A program made the translations under genes and the position numbers. Below, one piece after another: positions 1-9,120 of a stretch of 64,000 nt of DNA (position 1 is the first letter of the stretch; each line of letters starts with the position of its first letter). The notes under the pieces are model-generated. The model did no database searches and was not told where the DNA came from. It saw only the letters and a list, made by a program, of their open reading frames with translations. The stretch is from Marinobacter manganoxydans MnI7-9. Lineage in GTDB: Bacteria > Pseudomonadota > Gammaproteobacteria > Pseudomonadales > Oleiphilaceae. The stretch covers positions 158,428-222,427 of the forward strand of contig NZ_AGTR01000053.1 of NCBI RefSeq assembly GCF_000235625.1, written 5' to 3'.

Positions 1-621
1 CGGTTGCTGTCCGGGGACTGGAAGCCGTTTCTGGACGTGCTGAAAGGATTCAATGCCGGCGGTGGTGAACTGTCCGTTTACCCCGGTTCTCCTGCGTGGT
101 TTCAGCATTTTCTACGGGATGGAGATGCGCTGACGCTGTTTGAACTGCATCCATCTGAGGGCGAGCAACTGGCGGAATGGGCTTCCGAGGCTCCGATTCG
201 GGTGCTCAGACAGGACGGCCTGGCAGGTCTGCTAAGACAGTTGCCTCCCAGACAGCCGCGCCTGCTGACGCTGATTGATCCCTCTTACGAGGTCAAAACC
301 GACTACATTGAAGTGGCGCACACTTTGGGGAAAGCATGGCATAAGTGCCGTCATGGCATTTTTCTTGTCTGGTACCCGATACTGACCAGTGGCCTGCAGG
401 AACAGTTGAAAGATGCGGTCAGGGGCACTGATGCGCGCAAGATACTCTGCAGTGAGGTGCATCTGAATAATCCGCCGGAGCGAGGTATGGTCGGATCGGG
501 CATGCTGGTGGTAAACCCACCCTGGGGTTTTGACTCCCGGTTTGCCGCAATGATGAGCGATGTTGCCGGGTCGGACGTTTTGAATTTGTCTCACGATATT
601 GGTTGGCTGGTTCCTGAGTAA
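1..621 (+). CDS. rlmJ: 23S rRNA (adenine2030-N6)-methyltransferase RlmJ, C-terminal part (5' end outside window)
   Basis: The frame is open from the first base, so the true start lies upstream and about 206 codons remain of a protein that is normally about 280 residues. RlmJ methylates N6 of A2030 in 23S rRNA using S-adenosylmethionine. Family landmarks are the YPGSP segment, FELHPSE, the catalytic motif IV region followed by VKTDY, VWYPI, RGMVGSGM and the near-terminal NPPW. Motif IV reads DPSYE (bases 277-291) instead of the usual DPPYE, so the second proline is serine. The N-terminal SAM-binding part is not visible. The next gene starts 32 bases downstream on the same strand. Confidence 0.9.
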   Translation, partial: RLLSGDWKPFLDVLKGFNAGGGELSVYPGSPAWFQHFLRDGDALTLFELHPSEGEQLAEWASEAPIRVLRQDGLAGLLRQLPPRQPRLLTLIDPSYEVKTDYIEVAHTLGKAWHKCRHGIFLVWYPILTSGLQEQLKDAVRGTDARKILCSEVHLNNPPERGMVGSGMLVVNPPWGFDSRFAAMMSDVAGSDVLNLSHDIGWLVPE

Positions 622-653
622 TTGAAAGGACGGCAAGCAAGGGAGCAACGAGG

Positions 654-1922
654 TTGAAGGATAAGCCAGTAAACAAGGCAGGATCCGTGTGGATGCCCGG
701 CGGCCTGATTCCGGTTGAGCAGTGGAAAGTGCCTGAAACGTCCGTGAGACGTTCACTCAAAGATGCGTTGCGCCATGCCCTGGCCCAGATTCGGGCGGGC
801 GTGGTTGCAGAAAAGGAAGTGTTTGAAAGCCTCGATAACCTTCCGGAACTTTCAGCCGCCCGGCTTGAATCCTTTGCACCGCGGCCAGATCCAAGCGTGC
901 TGGCGGAAGTGCTATCAAGGGCCCTTGAAGAGCTTGGGCTAAACCATGATTCCGGCAAGAGAGTTGCGTTACTGGTGGCTCCACCGTTCTCGGGTATTCG
1001 TTCTGCCCTTGAGTGTTTTCCCGAGTTTGAATTGCAGCAAGAGGGCGAGGCGGGCCGGTGGTCGCTGATCCTGCCACCCGAGAATCTGCTTCTTGATGAA
1101 CAGGGCGCCAGGGAGTGGTGGGACACGCAGGATCTTTCCAGGCCGTGGGTGATTCCGGAACTGGCTGATTTCTGGCTGCGCCATCTGTCCGGACTGGCTC
1201 TGGTTCGGGAATTACTCCGTCGGGTTGCCGCGGGAGGCACTGCTCCTGGTGCTATTGGTTGCTCGAGCTGGTGTTGGCAATTCTGGTCCTCTTACTTCAG
1301 GGATGCGCACTTTTCGCCGATGACACCTTCGCCGATGGCAGCAGTCGAACTTGGTGAATGGTTCGAATCCCTTGCTGCCGGTGATAGTGATTACTCAATC
1401 ACGGCCCGAATGGCAGACGATGGCCTTTGGGTATTGCCGATGACGGAAGGAAATGACGGGAAAAAGCGCAAACACAGTGGCTTTCTCCGGGATCTCGCCT
1501 CAGTAGCAAGAGGTAATCCCGGTGTTGCGCTGGCCATATGGCGACGCGCGCTGAGAGCCCGCCCTGAAGAAGAGGCGGGCACGGAGGAATCCGGCCCGGG
1601 TTCTTCAGACGGCGGTTCAGTCACCCGGGCCTGGGTTATCCCTTTTGATCAACTGGGTTTGCCAGCGGTCCCCCAGAGCCAGGGCGACAACATTGGCCTG
1701 CTATTGCACGCCCTGCTGTTGCACGATGGACTGGACGCCTCTCATCTGCAGTTGGTAACAGGGGTCGCGGAACATGAGGCAGGGTTTGTGCTGGCACGTC
1801 TGGCCCGCGCGGATCTGATTGAGCAGCAGTCATCTGGTGGTCGCTGGCAAGTCACCGCTCAGGGATACCCCTCGATTCGTCGGCATTTGCAGAGCTGGGG
1901 ATTTCCGGTCGACACTTTCTAG
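654..1922 (+). CDS. Uncharacterised 422-aa protein, possible degenerate P-loop and C-terminal winged helix
   Basis: I do not recognise this family. The start is TTG at 654 with a GGGAGCAACGAGG ribosome-binding region just before it. The protein is soluble, with no signal peptide or membrane segment. Around residues 101-115 it has LLVAPPFSGIRSAL, which looks like a Walker A loop that has lost its GK[ST]. A tryptophan-rich middle part follows, then a low-complexity linker rich in E, G and S (about residues 300-325). The last 90 residues look like a winged helix, ending in an LARADLIEQQ...GRWQVTAQGYPSIRRHL pattern. The mscS gene follows within 10 bases, so the two are probably co-transcribed. 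An inactive STAND/AAA-like regulator is a guess. Confidence 0.75.
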   Translation: MKDKPVNKAGSVWMPGGLIPVEQWKVPETSVRRSLKDALRHALAQIRAGVVAEKEVFESLDNLPELSAARLESFAPRPDPSVLAEVLSRALEELGLNHDSGKRVALLVAPPFSGIRSALECFPEFELQQEGEAGRWSLILPPENLLLDEQGAREWWDTQDLSRPWVIPELADFWLRHLSGLALVRELLRRVAAGGTAPGAIGCSSWCWQFWSSYFRDAHFSPMTPSPMAAVELGEWFESLAAGDSDYSITARMADDGLWVLPMTEGNDGKKRKHSGFLRDLASVARGNPGVALAIWRRALRARPEEEAGTEESGPGSSDGGSVTRAWVIPFDQLGLPAVPQSQGDNIGLLLHALLLHDGLDASHLQLVTGVAEHEAGFVLARLARADLIEQQSSGGRWQVTAQGYPSIRRHLQSWGFPVDTF

Positions 1923-1932
1923 GAGATGAGTG

Positions 1933-2736
1933 ATGGGTGATCTTGGCATTCGGGAGGCGTTTTCAGCGATCACGTCGGAAGCGTTGCTGGAATCGTTGAT
2001 GGTTGTGCTGCTGGCGACGGGCCTGATCATCGTAATACAGAAGCTGTTTCCGAGAATCGCAGTTAAACTCGGGGGCAAGCCCCGGTTTTATATCCTGGCG
2101 TCGGTGCCCTTGCTGCGATTGATCATTATCGTGGTGACCATCATCGTTGTGGTTCCGATCCTGGTGGAACCTTCGTTCGAGAACATGGTTGCCATTTTCG
2201 GAGCCCTGGGACTGGCTCTCGGGTTTGCCTTCAAGGATTACGCGAACAGCCTGATTGCCGGAATCGTAACCCTCTACGAAATGCCGTATCGGCCTGGCGA
2301 CTGGATCGAGGTGGACGGGCAGTACGGAGAGGTCCGTTCGATTGGCACCAGAGCCGCGGAACTTGTTACGCCGGATGATACCGTGGTGGTGATACCCCAC
2401 GGCAAACTCTGGGCGTCCCTCATTGCCAACGCCAACAACGGAACGGATAACCTGATGTGCGTGGCGGAGTTCAACCTTGAACCCCACCATGACGTCAGCC
2501 GGGTTATGGCGCTCTTGCGGGATGTGGCCTACACCTGTCCTCTTACCCGCACGTTCCGGCCTGTCGTGGTGGTGGTCTCCAACAAACCCTGGGGCATGTG
2601 TTATCGGCTGAAGGCATACCCGATCGAGTTGAAGGATCAGTTCCGGTTTATTTCCGAGCTCACTGCAAAGGGCGCAAGTGCGTTGGCTTCAGAGGGCGTC
2701 AGGTTTGTCTCAGTCCCCGTCACCGGAAACCCCTGA
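1933..2736 (+). CDS. Small-conductance mechanosensitive channel, MscS family
   Basis: This 267-aa inner-membrane protein is about the size of E. coli MscS, a tension-gated channel that releases solutes on hypo-osmotic shock. Three hydrophobic segments lie near residues 17-36, 48-70 and 77-105. The third is the pore-lining helix, rich in Gly and Ala (FGALGLALGFAFKDYANSLIAG). The beta domain follows (YRPGDWIEVDGQYGEVRSIGTRAAEL...IPHGKLW). The ATG at 1933 is preferred because AGGAG lies 7 bases upstream; a GTG at 1930 would add one residue. Its 3' end overlaps the convergent dctP-like gene by 27 bases. Confidence 0.9.
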   Translation: MGDLGIREAFSAITSEALLESLMVVLLATGLIIVIQKLFPRIAVKLGGKPRFYILASVPLLRLIIIVVTIIVVVPILVEPSFENMVAIFGALGLALGFAFKDYANSLIAGIVTLYEMPYRPGDWIEVDGQYGEVRSIGTRAAELVTPDDTVVVIPHGKLWASLIANANNGTDNLMCVAEFNLEPHHDVSRVMALLRDVAYTCPLTRTFRPVVVVVSNKPWGMCYRLKAYPIELKDQFRFISELTAKGASALASEGVRFVSVPVTGNP

Positions 2737-3813
2737 GCTTTGCTTGCGGGTTTCCGTTTGCTCAATCAATTGATTCAACCTGCCGAGAATACGCTGCCCG
2801 CTTTCACCGGTGCGCTCGAGGTAAATGTCACGCACCGGCATGCTGGCTTCCCGAAACGCCTCGCGTTCTGAATCGGTCAGGCGGACCACTTTCATGTGGC
2901 CCCCTTCCAGCATCTGCTCGAGCCGGGTCTGATTCAGCTCCTCCTGAGTCTCCCAGGCGATCTGCGCGACGTCCTTGAGTCCGTTGTCGAGCCATTGTTG
3001 CTGGTTTTCGGGCAAGGCGTCGTACCACTCAAGATTCGAGACCACTGAAGCGACGAACTGGGCCGGTCGCGCCAGGGTCATGGTGGTCTGCACTTCGTAG
3101 AAATCCATTTCCTCGATGGCGAAAACCGGATTGCTCTGGCCATCGATCTTGCGCAGCTGCAGGTCACTGTATACCTGGGAATAGGGGATCTGGCTGGGCT
3201 CGGCACCATAGGCCCGGAAGGTTTCTTCCGCCATGTCGGAGGTCATGGTTCGGATTCGCTGTCCGGTGAAGTCTTCCGGCGACCGCAGCGCCTTGTTAGC
3301 TGTCCAGGCCATCCAGCCTTCAGGCACGAAACCCAGCAGTTTCATGTTCTGGTTGGCATAGGGCGATTCAAACAATTCGAGCAATTCTGCGCTGGCCAGA
3401 ATCTCTCGTGTAACGTCGGCGTCGTCCGGAAGAACATAGTGCAGCGTGAAGAGACCGACTTCAGGGATGGTGTTGGCAAGATGCCCGGGGGAGGCGAACG
3501 CCAGGCTTATGGAACCATTGCGAACCAGTTCAGTAAGCTGTGCCGAGGTTCCCAGAGAACCGTAGGGAAAAATATCGATTTCAATCCTGCCGTCGGAACG
3601 CTCCTCAATCCGTTCCTTCAACGCTTCGGCATAAGCATGCTGAACGCTACCCTCGATCTCCTCAAGGGCAAAACGCCAGGTAACCGGGTAATCGGGGGGT
3701 TCCGGGACATCGGCGGTCTCGTCCTCACCGCTGGTCTGGCTGTCTGAACAACCGGTCAGTGCAATGGCCAATGCCAGGCTCAATGGCCAGAACCTGAAAC
3801 GGACGGTGGGCAT
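2710..3813 (-). CDS. TRAP transporter solute-binding protein, DctP family, predicted lipoprotein
   Basis: The 367-aa protein begins with a short positively charged stretch and a hydrophobic signal ending in the lipobox LTGC (Cys about residue 21), so it is probably anchored to a membrane in the periplasm. The body has DctP landmarks: VTWRFALEE, ERSDGRIEIDIFPYGSLG, a helix-breaking LAFASPG, ANKALRSPEDFTGQRIRTM, and VYSDLQLRKIDGQSNP. DctP proteins deliver carboxylates or similar solutes to DctQM permeases. No DctQ or DctM gene is adjacent, so it is an orphan here. The start at 3813 has GGAG 8 bases upstream; an upstream in-frame extension lacks signal-peptide character. The substrate cannot be read from sequence. 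Confidence 0.88.
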   Translation of the reverse strand: MPTVRFRFWPLSLALAIALTGCSDSQTSGEDETADVPEPPDYPVTWRFALEEIEGSVQHAYAEALKERIEERSDGRIEIDIFPYGSLGTSAQLTELVRNGSISLAFASPGHLANTIPEVGLFTLHYVLPDDADVTREILASAELLELFESPYANQNMKLLGFVPEGWMAWTANKALRSPEDFTGQRIRTMTSDMAEETFRAYGAEPSQIPYSQVYSDLQLRKIDGQSNPVFAIEEMDFYEVQTTMTLARPAQFVASVVSNLEWYDALPENQQQWLDNGLKDVAQIAWETQEELNQTRLEQMLEGGHMKVVRLTDSEREAFREASMPVRDIYLERTGESGQRILGRLNQLIEQTETRKQSSGVSGDGD

Positions 3814-3984
3814 AACGGGAACTCCAGTTTTCTCGATCCTTGGTTGATATTGCCATACAAGGTAACACAAGAATGCGCACTGCCGTGGGTTACGGGGTTG
3901 GATTGAATTACACTGTCGACCCAGACGATCAAGTGCATCTAGGAGACAGTTCATGGAGTTTCAGTGTTGGGCAGGAGGCCGGGA

Positions 3985-4890
3985 ATGACAAACCAGAAGC
4001 AGGCGATGCTCTATGGCCTTGGCACGGTGCTGTTGTGGTCTACCGTGGCAACCGCGTTCAAGCTCTCGCTCAGAGAGCTCGCGCCCGTTCAGATGCTGCT
4101 GATTGCGTGCAGTGCGTCTGTGGTTGTGATGGCCGTCATCCTGATGCTTCAGGGGCGCTGGCACCTGGTGTTCTCGCTCAGTCGCAAACAGTATGCCCAG
4201 TCTTTTGGCATGGGGCTGATCAATCCCTGTCTGTACTATTTCCTGTTGTTCGGTGCCTTTGACCGACTACCCGCCCAGGAAGCGCAACCGCTGAACTACA
4301 CCTGGGCTCTGGTGCTGGCCTATATGTCGGTACCCTTTCTGGGGCACCGGCTACGCAAACTGGATATTGTCGCGGGCCTGATCTGTTATGCCGGGGTCGT
4401 GGTGATTGCCACCCGCGGGGCTGTCACTTCGCTGAGCTTCGAGGATCCACTTGGCGTTTCTCTCGCCCTCGGAAGCACAGTGGTCTGGGCGTCCTACTGG
4501 ATTATCGCCACACGGGATACCCGAGATCCGGTGGTTGGCCTGTTCCTGAATTTCCTGTGTGGATTGCCGGTGATTCTGCTCATTTGCTGGTGGACAGAGG
4601 GGCTCAGTTTTGCTCCGGGCACGTCGCTGGCTGCAGCGCTCTATGTAGGCGTGTTCGAGATGGGTATCGCTTTCGTTCTCTGGTCCTATGCCATGAAAAA
4701 AGCGGAGAATACTTCGAAAGTCAGCAACCTGATTTTTATCTCTCCGTTCCTTTCGCTGGTGTTCATCTACTTTATTCTGGGCGAGCATATCCTGCCCTCC
4801 ACATACATTGGCCTGGTTCTGATCATGATGGGGCTATGGATTCAGCAGAAAAAAGTGAAGGATCGGGAAGAGGCCCTGAACCTTGGCTGA
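3985..4890 (+). CDS. EamA-family (DMT superfamily) transporter
   Basis: The 301-aa polytopic inner-membrane protein has about ten hydrophobic segments arranged as two EamA repeats (about residues 8-140 and 150-290). The N-terminal [19 protein letters not shown] and the second-repeat [13 protein letters not shown] are typical. Members export amino acids or other metabolites; the substrate is unknown. The ATG at 3985 is chosen because AGGAGG lies about 6 bases upstream; an ATG 21 bases earlier has no such site. The 3' end overlaps the next gene by 8 bases, suggesting translational coupling. Confidence 0.88.
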   Translation: MTNQKQAMLYGLGTVLLWSTVATAFKLSLRELAPVQMLLIACSASVVVMAVILMLQGRWHLVFSLSRKQYAQSFGMGLINPCLYYFLLFGAFDRLPAQEAQPLNYTWALVLAYMSVPFLGHRLRKLDIVAGLICYAGVVVIATRGAVTSLSFEDPLGVSLALGSTVVWASYWIIATRDTRDPVVGLFLNFLCGLPVILLICWWTEGLSFAPGTSLAAALYVGVFEMGIAFVLWSYAMKKAENTSKVSNLIFISPFLSLVFIYFILGEHILPSTYIGLVLIMMGLWIQQKKVKDREEALNLG

Positions 4891-5158
4891 CTGGTTTGTC
4901 TACATGGTTCGAACCGCCAGAGGTTCGCTCTATACCGGCATAACCACTGACGTTGAGCGGCGTTTCCATGAACATCAGGGAGGCGCTCCCCGGGGCGCGC
5001 GTAGTCTGAGGGGGAAGGGGCCACTGGAACTGGTGTTCAGCGCGCCAGCCGGAGACAGAAGCCGGGCTTCACGGTTGGAGTGGCGCATCAAACAATGGCC
5101 CCGGCCCAGGAAAGAGGCCCTGGCCCGGGGCGAGCTCAGTCTGCCAGATGACGTTTGA
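4883..5158 (+). CDS. GIY-YIG nuclease-fold protein, YhbQ/UPF0213-like
   Basis: The 91-aa protein starts at TTG (4883) inside the end of the EamA gene. This start is required because the first strand of the GIY-YIG fold ([28 protein letters not shown]) begins at residue 4; the ATG at 4904 would remove it. The fold has the paired Tyr motif (VYMV...YTGIT), the catalytic-type Arg (ERRFHEH) and a late Glu (SRLEWRIK). E. coli YhbQ-like proteins are small single-domain members linked to DNA repair, with no settled role. The 3' end overlaps the convergent hydrolase gene by 23 bases. Confidence 0.85.
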   Translation: MADWFVYMVRTARGSLYTGITTDVERRFHEHQGGAPRGARSLRGKGPLELVFSAPAGDRSRASRLEWRIKQWPRPRKEALARGELSLPDDV

Positions 5159-6029
5159 TGTGTTCGCCTGCGGTTTCCAGCGCGGCAGTGGCTCGATCCA
5201 GCTGACCACTGTGTACCTGGAAAACGTGCCAAAGACTGTTATAGACCTCAAGGCGGGTTTCCACATCGTTCCGGCTTGCGGCCTCGGCGAGCCGTTCGGC
5301 GTCGTTCAGCAGGATTTCCTGGCTGCCTACCTGGATCAACAAGGGTGGCAGGCCGCTTAAATCCCCGAAGATCGGCGAGATCAACGGGTTGGTAAGGGGT
5401 TCCTTTCCGGCGTAAAGCCTGGCGGCCTTGCTGGTCCAGCTGGCCTGAAGTACCGGCTCAATTTCCGGCGCATAAAGCTGCTCCTGGGTGAGGTCTATCC
5501 AGGGTGAAAACGCGGTGAGCGATGCCGGAAGCTGCAGGCGCTTATCGCGCAGTCGCATCGCCAGGGCAACAGAGAGCCCCCCGCCAGCGGAATCGCCGGC
5601 GACGGCAATCTGGTCCGGTTTCAGGCCAGCCTCCAGAAGCCCGTTCCAACAGGCTTCGGCATCATCCAGCGCAGCGGGAAACGGAAACTCGGGAGCCAGC
5701 CGGTAATCCGGCGTAACGATGGCGCAGCCGGTTGTTTTCGCCAGATGCCCGGTTATGCCACGGTGGGTACTCGAGGACCCGATGATGTAGCCTCCGCCGT
5801 GCAGATAGAGAACGGCGCCCCGGGGATCATTGCCGAAGGTTGTCCGGGTTGCTGGCACTCCCCCAATGGTTATGTTCTCGAATTTCGCGCCTCTCGGTGG
5901 TGTCGAACTCCGATAAGCCTGGCGAACAATGCGTCGCTGAAGTGGCACCGGTACCGCCGGGTTGAGAACCGGTCTGACCAGCCGGTTCATGGTCTGGCGC
6001 AACGCACTCTCTAAAACGTGTTGCAACAT
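5136..6029 (-). CDS. Alpha/beta hydrolase, hormone-sensitive-lipase (HSL) family esterase
   Basis: This 297-aa soluble enzyme carries the HSL signature HGGGY (oxyanion hole, about residues 97-101) and the nucleophile elbow GDSAGG (about residues 166-171). PEIEPVL and a late H in SLWHVFQVH complete a plausible Ser-Asp-His triad. HSL family members hydrolyse short to medium acyl esters; no substrate can be assigned. There is no signal peptide. The gene is divergent from a second hydrolase at 6124, and the shared upstream region holds a 13-bp direct repeat. Its 3' end overlaps the GIY-YIG gene on the other strand. Confidence 0.9.
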   Translation of the reverse strand: MLQHVLESALRQTMNRLVRPVLNPAVPVPLQRRIVRQAYRSSTPPRGAKFENITIGGVPATRTTFGNDPRGAVLYLHGGGYIIGSSSTHRGITGHLAKTTGCAIVTPDYRLAPEFPFPAALDDAEACWNGLLEAGLKPDQIAVAGDSAGGGLSVALAMRLRDKRLQLPASLTAFSPWIDLTQEQLYAPEIEPVLQASWTSKAARLYAGKEPLTNPLISPIFGDLSGLPPLLIQVGSQEILLNDAERLAEAASRNDVETRLEVYNSLWHVFQVHSGQLDRATAALETAGEHIKRHLAD

Positions 6030-6044
6030 CTGTGTCTTTCCCCT

Positions 6045-6073
6045 GCTATGGGTTAGGCCCGCTATAGGTTAGG
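6045..6073. promoter_or_regulatory. Tandem 13-bp direct repeat in a divergent promoter region
   Basis: GCTATGGGTTAGG (6045-6057) and GCTATAGGTTAGG (6061-6073) match at 12 of 13 positions with a 16-bp period. They sit between the divergent hydrolase genes (starts at 6029 and 6124). The spacing would place two protein molecules roughly one and a half helical turns apart. No regulator gene is adjacent. The operator role is an inference. Confidence 0.35.
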
Positions 6074-6123
6074 ATTGAAACCCCGAAATAGATAACTCAT
6101 TCATGACAGGCGTTTAACTCTAC

Positions 6124-7131
6124 GTGTACTGGAAAACGGATACCATAGAAATACCGGATTGGGACAGGCACTCACTTCTGGACAGACTCGAACCCTTCGA
6201 CCCGACCCGCTCGCGTGATCTTAGTGATGAAATGGTGGCCTATTGTCGTTTTTATGGGCTGGATCTCTGGGTGGAACATCCGGACGTTGCTTATCATCAG
6301 GGTTACGTCAAAGCCTGCGGTCATGAAGTCATGGTGCATTATTTCCGATTGCCGGACCAGTCAACAGAGCGTGGCACGGTGTTCATTCTGCACGGCTATT
6401 TCGACCACGTCGGGTTGTACAGTCAGTTGATCGATCGGTGCCTGGGAGCCGGGTTTGATGTGCTGGCCTACGATCAGCCCGGCCATGGCCTTTCCAGCGG
6501 CACGCCCGCAGCCATTGGCAGTTTTCTTGAGTATCAGGGCGTTCTGTCAGACGTGATGGCTCAGGTCAGGGACAAGTTGCGTCAGCCCTGGTTCGCGGTT
6601 GGGCAGAGCACCGGTGGAGCGATCCTGATTGATTATCTGTTGTCCAACCATCACAGCCAGCAAACCTCCGACTTCCGGAAAGTGGTGCTTCTGGCGCCCC
6701 TGGTGAGGCCGGCCGGCTGGTTGGGCGCAAAAATACTGCATAGCATGGTGAAGCCGTTTATTTCCCGCTGGCGCAGGGTATTTGCAGAGAACAGTGGCAA
6801 CGGTCGTTTCCTCAGGTTCTTGAGGGAGTACGACCCGCTTCAGGCGAGGGCAGTGCATGTCGACTGGGTGAGTGCACTCCGAAAATGGGTCCCCCACATT
6901 GAATCTGCGCGGCCGGTCGACTTTCCGGTGACCGTCGTGCAAGGTGAGAAGGATCTGACAGTCGACTGGCAACACAATTTGCGTATTATCCGGAATAAAT
7001 TTTCCTCGGTTGAGGAACGGAAAATCCCTGACGGACGTCATCATCTTGTGAACGAAGCTCAGGATTTGCAGGCAACCGTATTCAATACCATTATTGATAC
7101 ATTCACGAACTCGGCGGAAAAGACCCGTTAA
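6124..7131 (+). CDS. Alpha/beta hydrolase, monoglyceride lipase / serine aminopeptidase S33-like
   Basis: The 335-aa protein starts at GTG (6124). It contains FILHGYFDHVGLY (oxyanion region, about residue 80), DQPGHGLSSG (about 120) and the nucleophile elbow GQSTGG (about 159-164). A late acid (GEKDLTVDW) and DGRHHLVNEA supply the rest of a Ser-Asp-His triad. This arrangement is typical of lysophospholipase/monoacylglycerol lipase-like enzymes; the substrate is not predictable. There is no signal peptide. An OmpA-like lipoprotein gene follows 37 bases downstream and may be co-transcribed. Confidence 0.88.
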   Translation: MYWKTDTIEIPDWDRHSLLDRLEPFDPTRSRDLSDEMVAYCRFYGLDLWVEHPDVAYHQGYVKACGHEVMVHYFRLPDQSTERGTVFILHGYFDHVGLYSQLIDRCLGAGFDVLAYDQPGHGLSSGTPAAIGSFLEYQGVLSDVMAQVRDKLRQPWFAVGQSTGGAILIDYLLSNHHSQQTSDFRKVVLLAPLVRPAGWLGAKILHSMVKPFISRWRRVFAENSGNGRFLRFLREYDPLQARAVHVDWVSALRKWVPHIESARPVDFPVTVVQGEKDLTVDWQHNLRIIRNKFSSVEERKIPDGRHHLVNEAQDLQATVFNTIIDTFTNSAEKTR

Positions 7132-7168
7132 ACGGGTTGGCTGAAGAAACCAGGCACAGGAGAAAGCT

Positions 7169-7825
7169 GTGAAGAAGATGATTCTTGTATTTATGGTGGC
7201 AACTTTCGGTCTCGGCGGTTGTATGACCTACGACCCCTACACCGGTGAAGAGAAAACTTCGAATGCGACCAAGGGAAGCATCATCGGCGCTATTGGCGGT
7301 GCGGCTATCGGTGCGGCAACCTCCAGCAAGAGTGACCGCGGAAAAGGTGCCCTGATTGGTGCGGCCAGCGGCGCGGCCATTGGCGGTGGCGTTGGTTACT
7401 ACATGGACAAACAGGAAGCCGAGCTGCGTCGCAAGCTGGAGGGCACTGGTGTTCGCGTGGTGCGCAACGGCGATGAGATTGAACTGGTGATGCCAGGCAA
7501 TATCACCTTTGATCTGAATGAATCGAGCATCAAGCCGTCATTCAGCGGAACACTGGAATCCGTGGCTCTGGTACTGAAGGAGTATGACAAGACCATCATC
7601 CAGATTGAGGGGCATACCGACAGCTCCGGCTCTGACAGCTACAACCAGCTGCTCAGTGAGCGTCGCGCCTCATCCGTGCGTGACTTCCTCCTGAACCAGG
7701 GTATTGAGCCGAAGCGTACCCGTGCTGTTGGCTACGGCGAACGCTACCCGGTTGCCTCAAATGATACCGCGGCCGGCCGTGAGCAGAACCGTCGTGTTGA
7801 GCTGACGCTGGTGCCCATGCAGTAA
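7169..7825 (+). CDS. OmpA/Pal-type outer-membrane lipoprotein with glycine zipper (YiaD-like)
   Basis: The 218-aa protein starts at GTG (7169) after AGGAGAAAGC. The signal peptide ends in the lipobox GLGGC (Cys about residue 18). Residues 35-75 form a glycine-zipper segment (GSIIGAIGGAAIGAA ... GAASGAAIGGGVGYY). The C-terminal half is an OmpA domain that binds peptidoglycan, with ITFDLNESSIKPSF, EGHTDSSGSDSYNQLLSERRASSV and an NRRVEL ending. Members such as E. coli YiaD tether the outer membrane to the wall. A bidirectional terminator follows. Confidence 0.9.
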   Translation: MKKMILVFMVATFGLGGCMTYDPYTGEEKTSNATKGSIIGAIGGAAIGAATSSKSDRGKGALIGAASGAAIGGGVGYYMDKQEAELRRKLEGTGVRVVRNGDEIELVMPGNITFDLNESSIKPSFSGTLESVALVLKEYDKTIIQIEGHTDSSGSDSYNQLLSERRASSVRDFLLNQGIEPKRTRAVGYGERYPVASNDTAAGREQNRRVELTLVPMQ

Positions 7826-7844
7826 GCAGGGCGTTCGCAGCCAT

Positions 7845-7876
7845 AAAAAAACCGGAGCACAGGCTCCGGTTTTTTA
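7845..7876. terminator. Bidirectional rho-independent terminator
   Basis: An 8-bp perfect stem (ACCGGAGC / GCTCCGGT) with an ACAG loop at 7851-7870 has an A-tract on the left and a T-tract on the right. It therefore serves both the OmpA-like gene and the convergent serA gene. Confidence 0.9.
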
Positions 7877-7890
7877 TATCTGGCCGTTAA

Positions 7891-9120
7891 TCAGAACAGT
7901 ACGCGGCAGCGAATGGTCCCTTTCACTTTGAGCAGCTTTTCCTGCGCCAGTTCGCCGTACTCTTTGTTCACGTCGACGACAACATAGCCGATGTCTTCCT
8001 TGGTCTGCAGATACTGGCCGCAAACGTTGATGCCATTCTCTGAAAACACCTGGTTGATCTCTGACATCACGCCGGGAACGTTCTCGTGGATATGCAGCAG
8101 ACGGTGCTGATTGGGGTGTGACGGCAGAGCGACTTCCGGGAAGTTCACGGAAGAAACCGACGTGCCGTTGTCGCTGTACATGGCCAGTTTTTCTGCCACT
8201 TCCCGACCGATGTTTGCCTGGGCTTCGATGGTGGAGCCGCCAACATGCGGGGTCAGGATGACATTGTCGAACTCCCGCAGCGGAGAGACAAATTCCTCGT
8301 CGTTGGATTTGGGCTCAACCGGGAATACGTCAATGGCAGCACCCAGCAGTTTACCGCTGCCCAGAGCATCGGCCAGGGCGTCGATGTCCACCACGGTGCC
8401 GCGGGAGGCATTCATGAGAATGCTGCCGGGTTTCATCTGGGCGAACTGCTCGGCCTTGAACATGTACTTGGTGGCCGGGGTTTCCGGTACGTGCAGGCTG
8501 ACCACATCGGCAATGTTGAGCAGCTCCTGGAGCGTACCTACCTGGGTGGCGTTGCCGATCGACAGTTTTGAGACGACATCGTAGAAGTACACATCCATGC
8601 CCAGGCCCTCGGCCAGGACGCTGAACTGGGTGCCGATGTTGCCGTAGCCGATAATGCCCAGTTTTTTGCCACGGATTTCATAGCTGTCCTTGGCGGATTT
8701 CAGCCACTCGCCGCGATGGGCCTTGGCGTTTTTCTCCGGGACACCGCGCAGGAGCAGAATGGCCTGGGCGAGAACGAGTTCCGCGACGCTCCGGGTGTTG
8801 GAGAAAGGCGCATTGAAAACGGCAATACCGCGCCGGGTGGCCGCCTGCAGATCCACCTGGTTGGTGCCAATACAGAAGCAACCCACAGCCACCAGCTTCT
8901 TGGCGGCCTCAAATACTTTCTCGGTCAGCTGGGTGCGGGAACGGATGCCGACGAAGTGCGCATCGGCAATCTTCTCGATCAGCTCTTCCTCGGCCAGCGA
9001 GTGAGACAGGTACTCAATGTTGGTATAGCCCGCAGCATTCAGCGTATCAATGGCAGATTGATGCACGCCTTCCAGCAGCAGGATACGGATTTTGCTCTTC
9101 TCAAGAGACGTATTTGACAT
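7891..9120 (-). CDS. serA: D-3-phosphoglycerate dehydrogenase SerA
   Basis: The 409-aa enzyme catalyses the first step of serine synthesis, 3-phosphoglycerate to 3-phosphohydroxypyruvate with NAD. Landmarks are VGIRSRTQLTEKV, GCFCIGTNQVDL, the NAD-binding GKKLGIIGYGNIGTQ, the substrate-binding ASRGTVVDIDAL, and LTPHVGGSTIEAQ with the catalytic His. A C-terminal ACT domain (about residues 340-409, LLHIHENVPGVMSEINQVF) binds serine for feedback control. The length matches E. coli SerA. The gene faces a D-2-hydroxyglutarate dehydrogenase gene across 190 bases. In Pseudomonas stutzeri these two enzymes are reported to be coupled: SerA re-oxidises NADH by reducing 2-oxoglutarate to D-2-hydroxyglutarate. 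Confidence 0.96.
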   Translation of the reverse strand: MSNTSLEKSKIRILLLEGVHQSAIDTLNAAGYTNIEYLSHSLAEEELIEKIADAHFVGIRSRTQLTEKVFEAAKKLVAVGCFCIGTNQVDLQAATRRGIAVFNAPFSNTRSVAELVLAQAILLLRGVPEKNAKAHRGEWLKSAKDSYEIRGKKLGIIGYGNIGTQFSVLAEGLGMDVYFYDVVSKLSIGNATQVGTLQELLNIADVVSLHVPETPATKYMFKAEQFAQMKPGSILMNASRGTVVDIDALADALGSGKLLGAAIDVFPVEPKSNDEEFVSPLREFDNVILTPHVGGSTIEAQANIGREVAEKLAMYSDNGTSVSSVNFPEVALPSHPNQHRLLHIHENVPGVMSEINQVFSENGINVCGQYLQTKEDIGYVVVDVNKEYGELAQEKLLKVKGTIRCRVLF

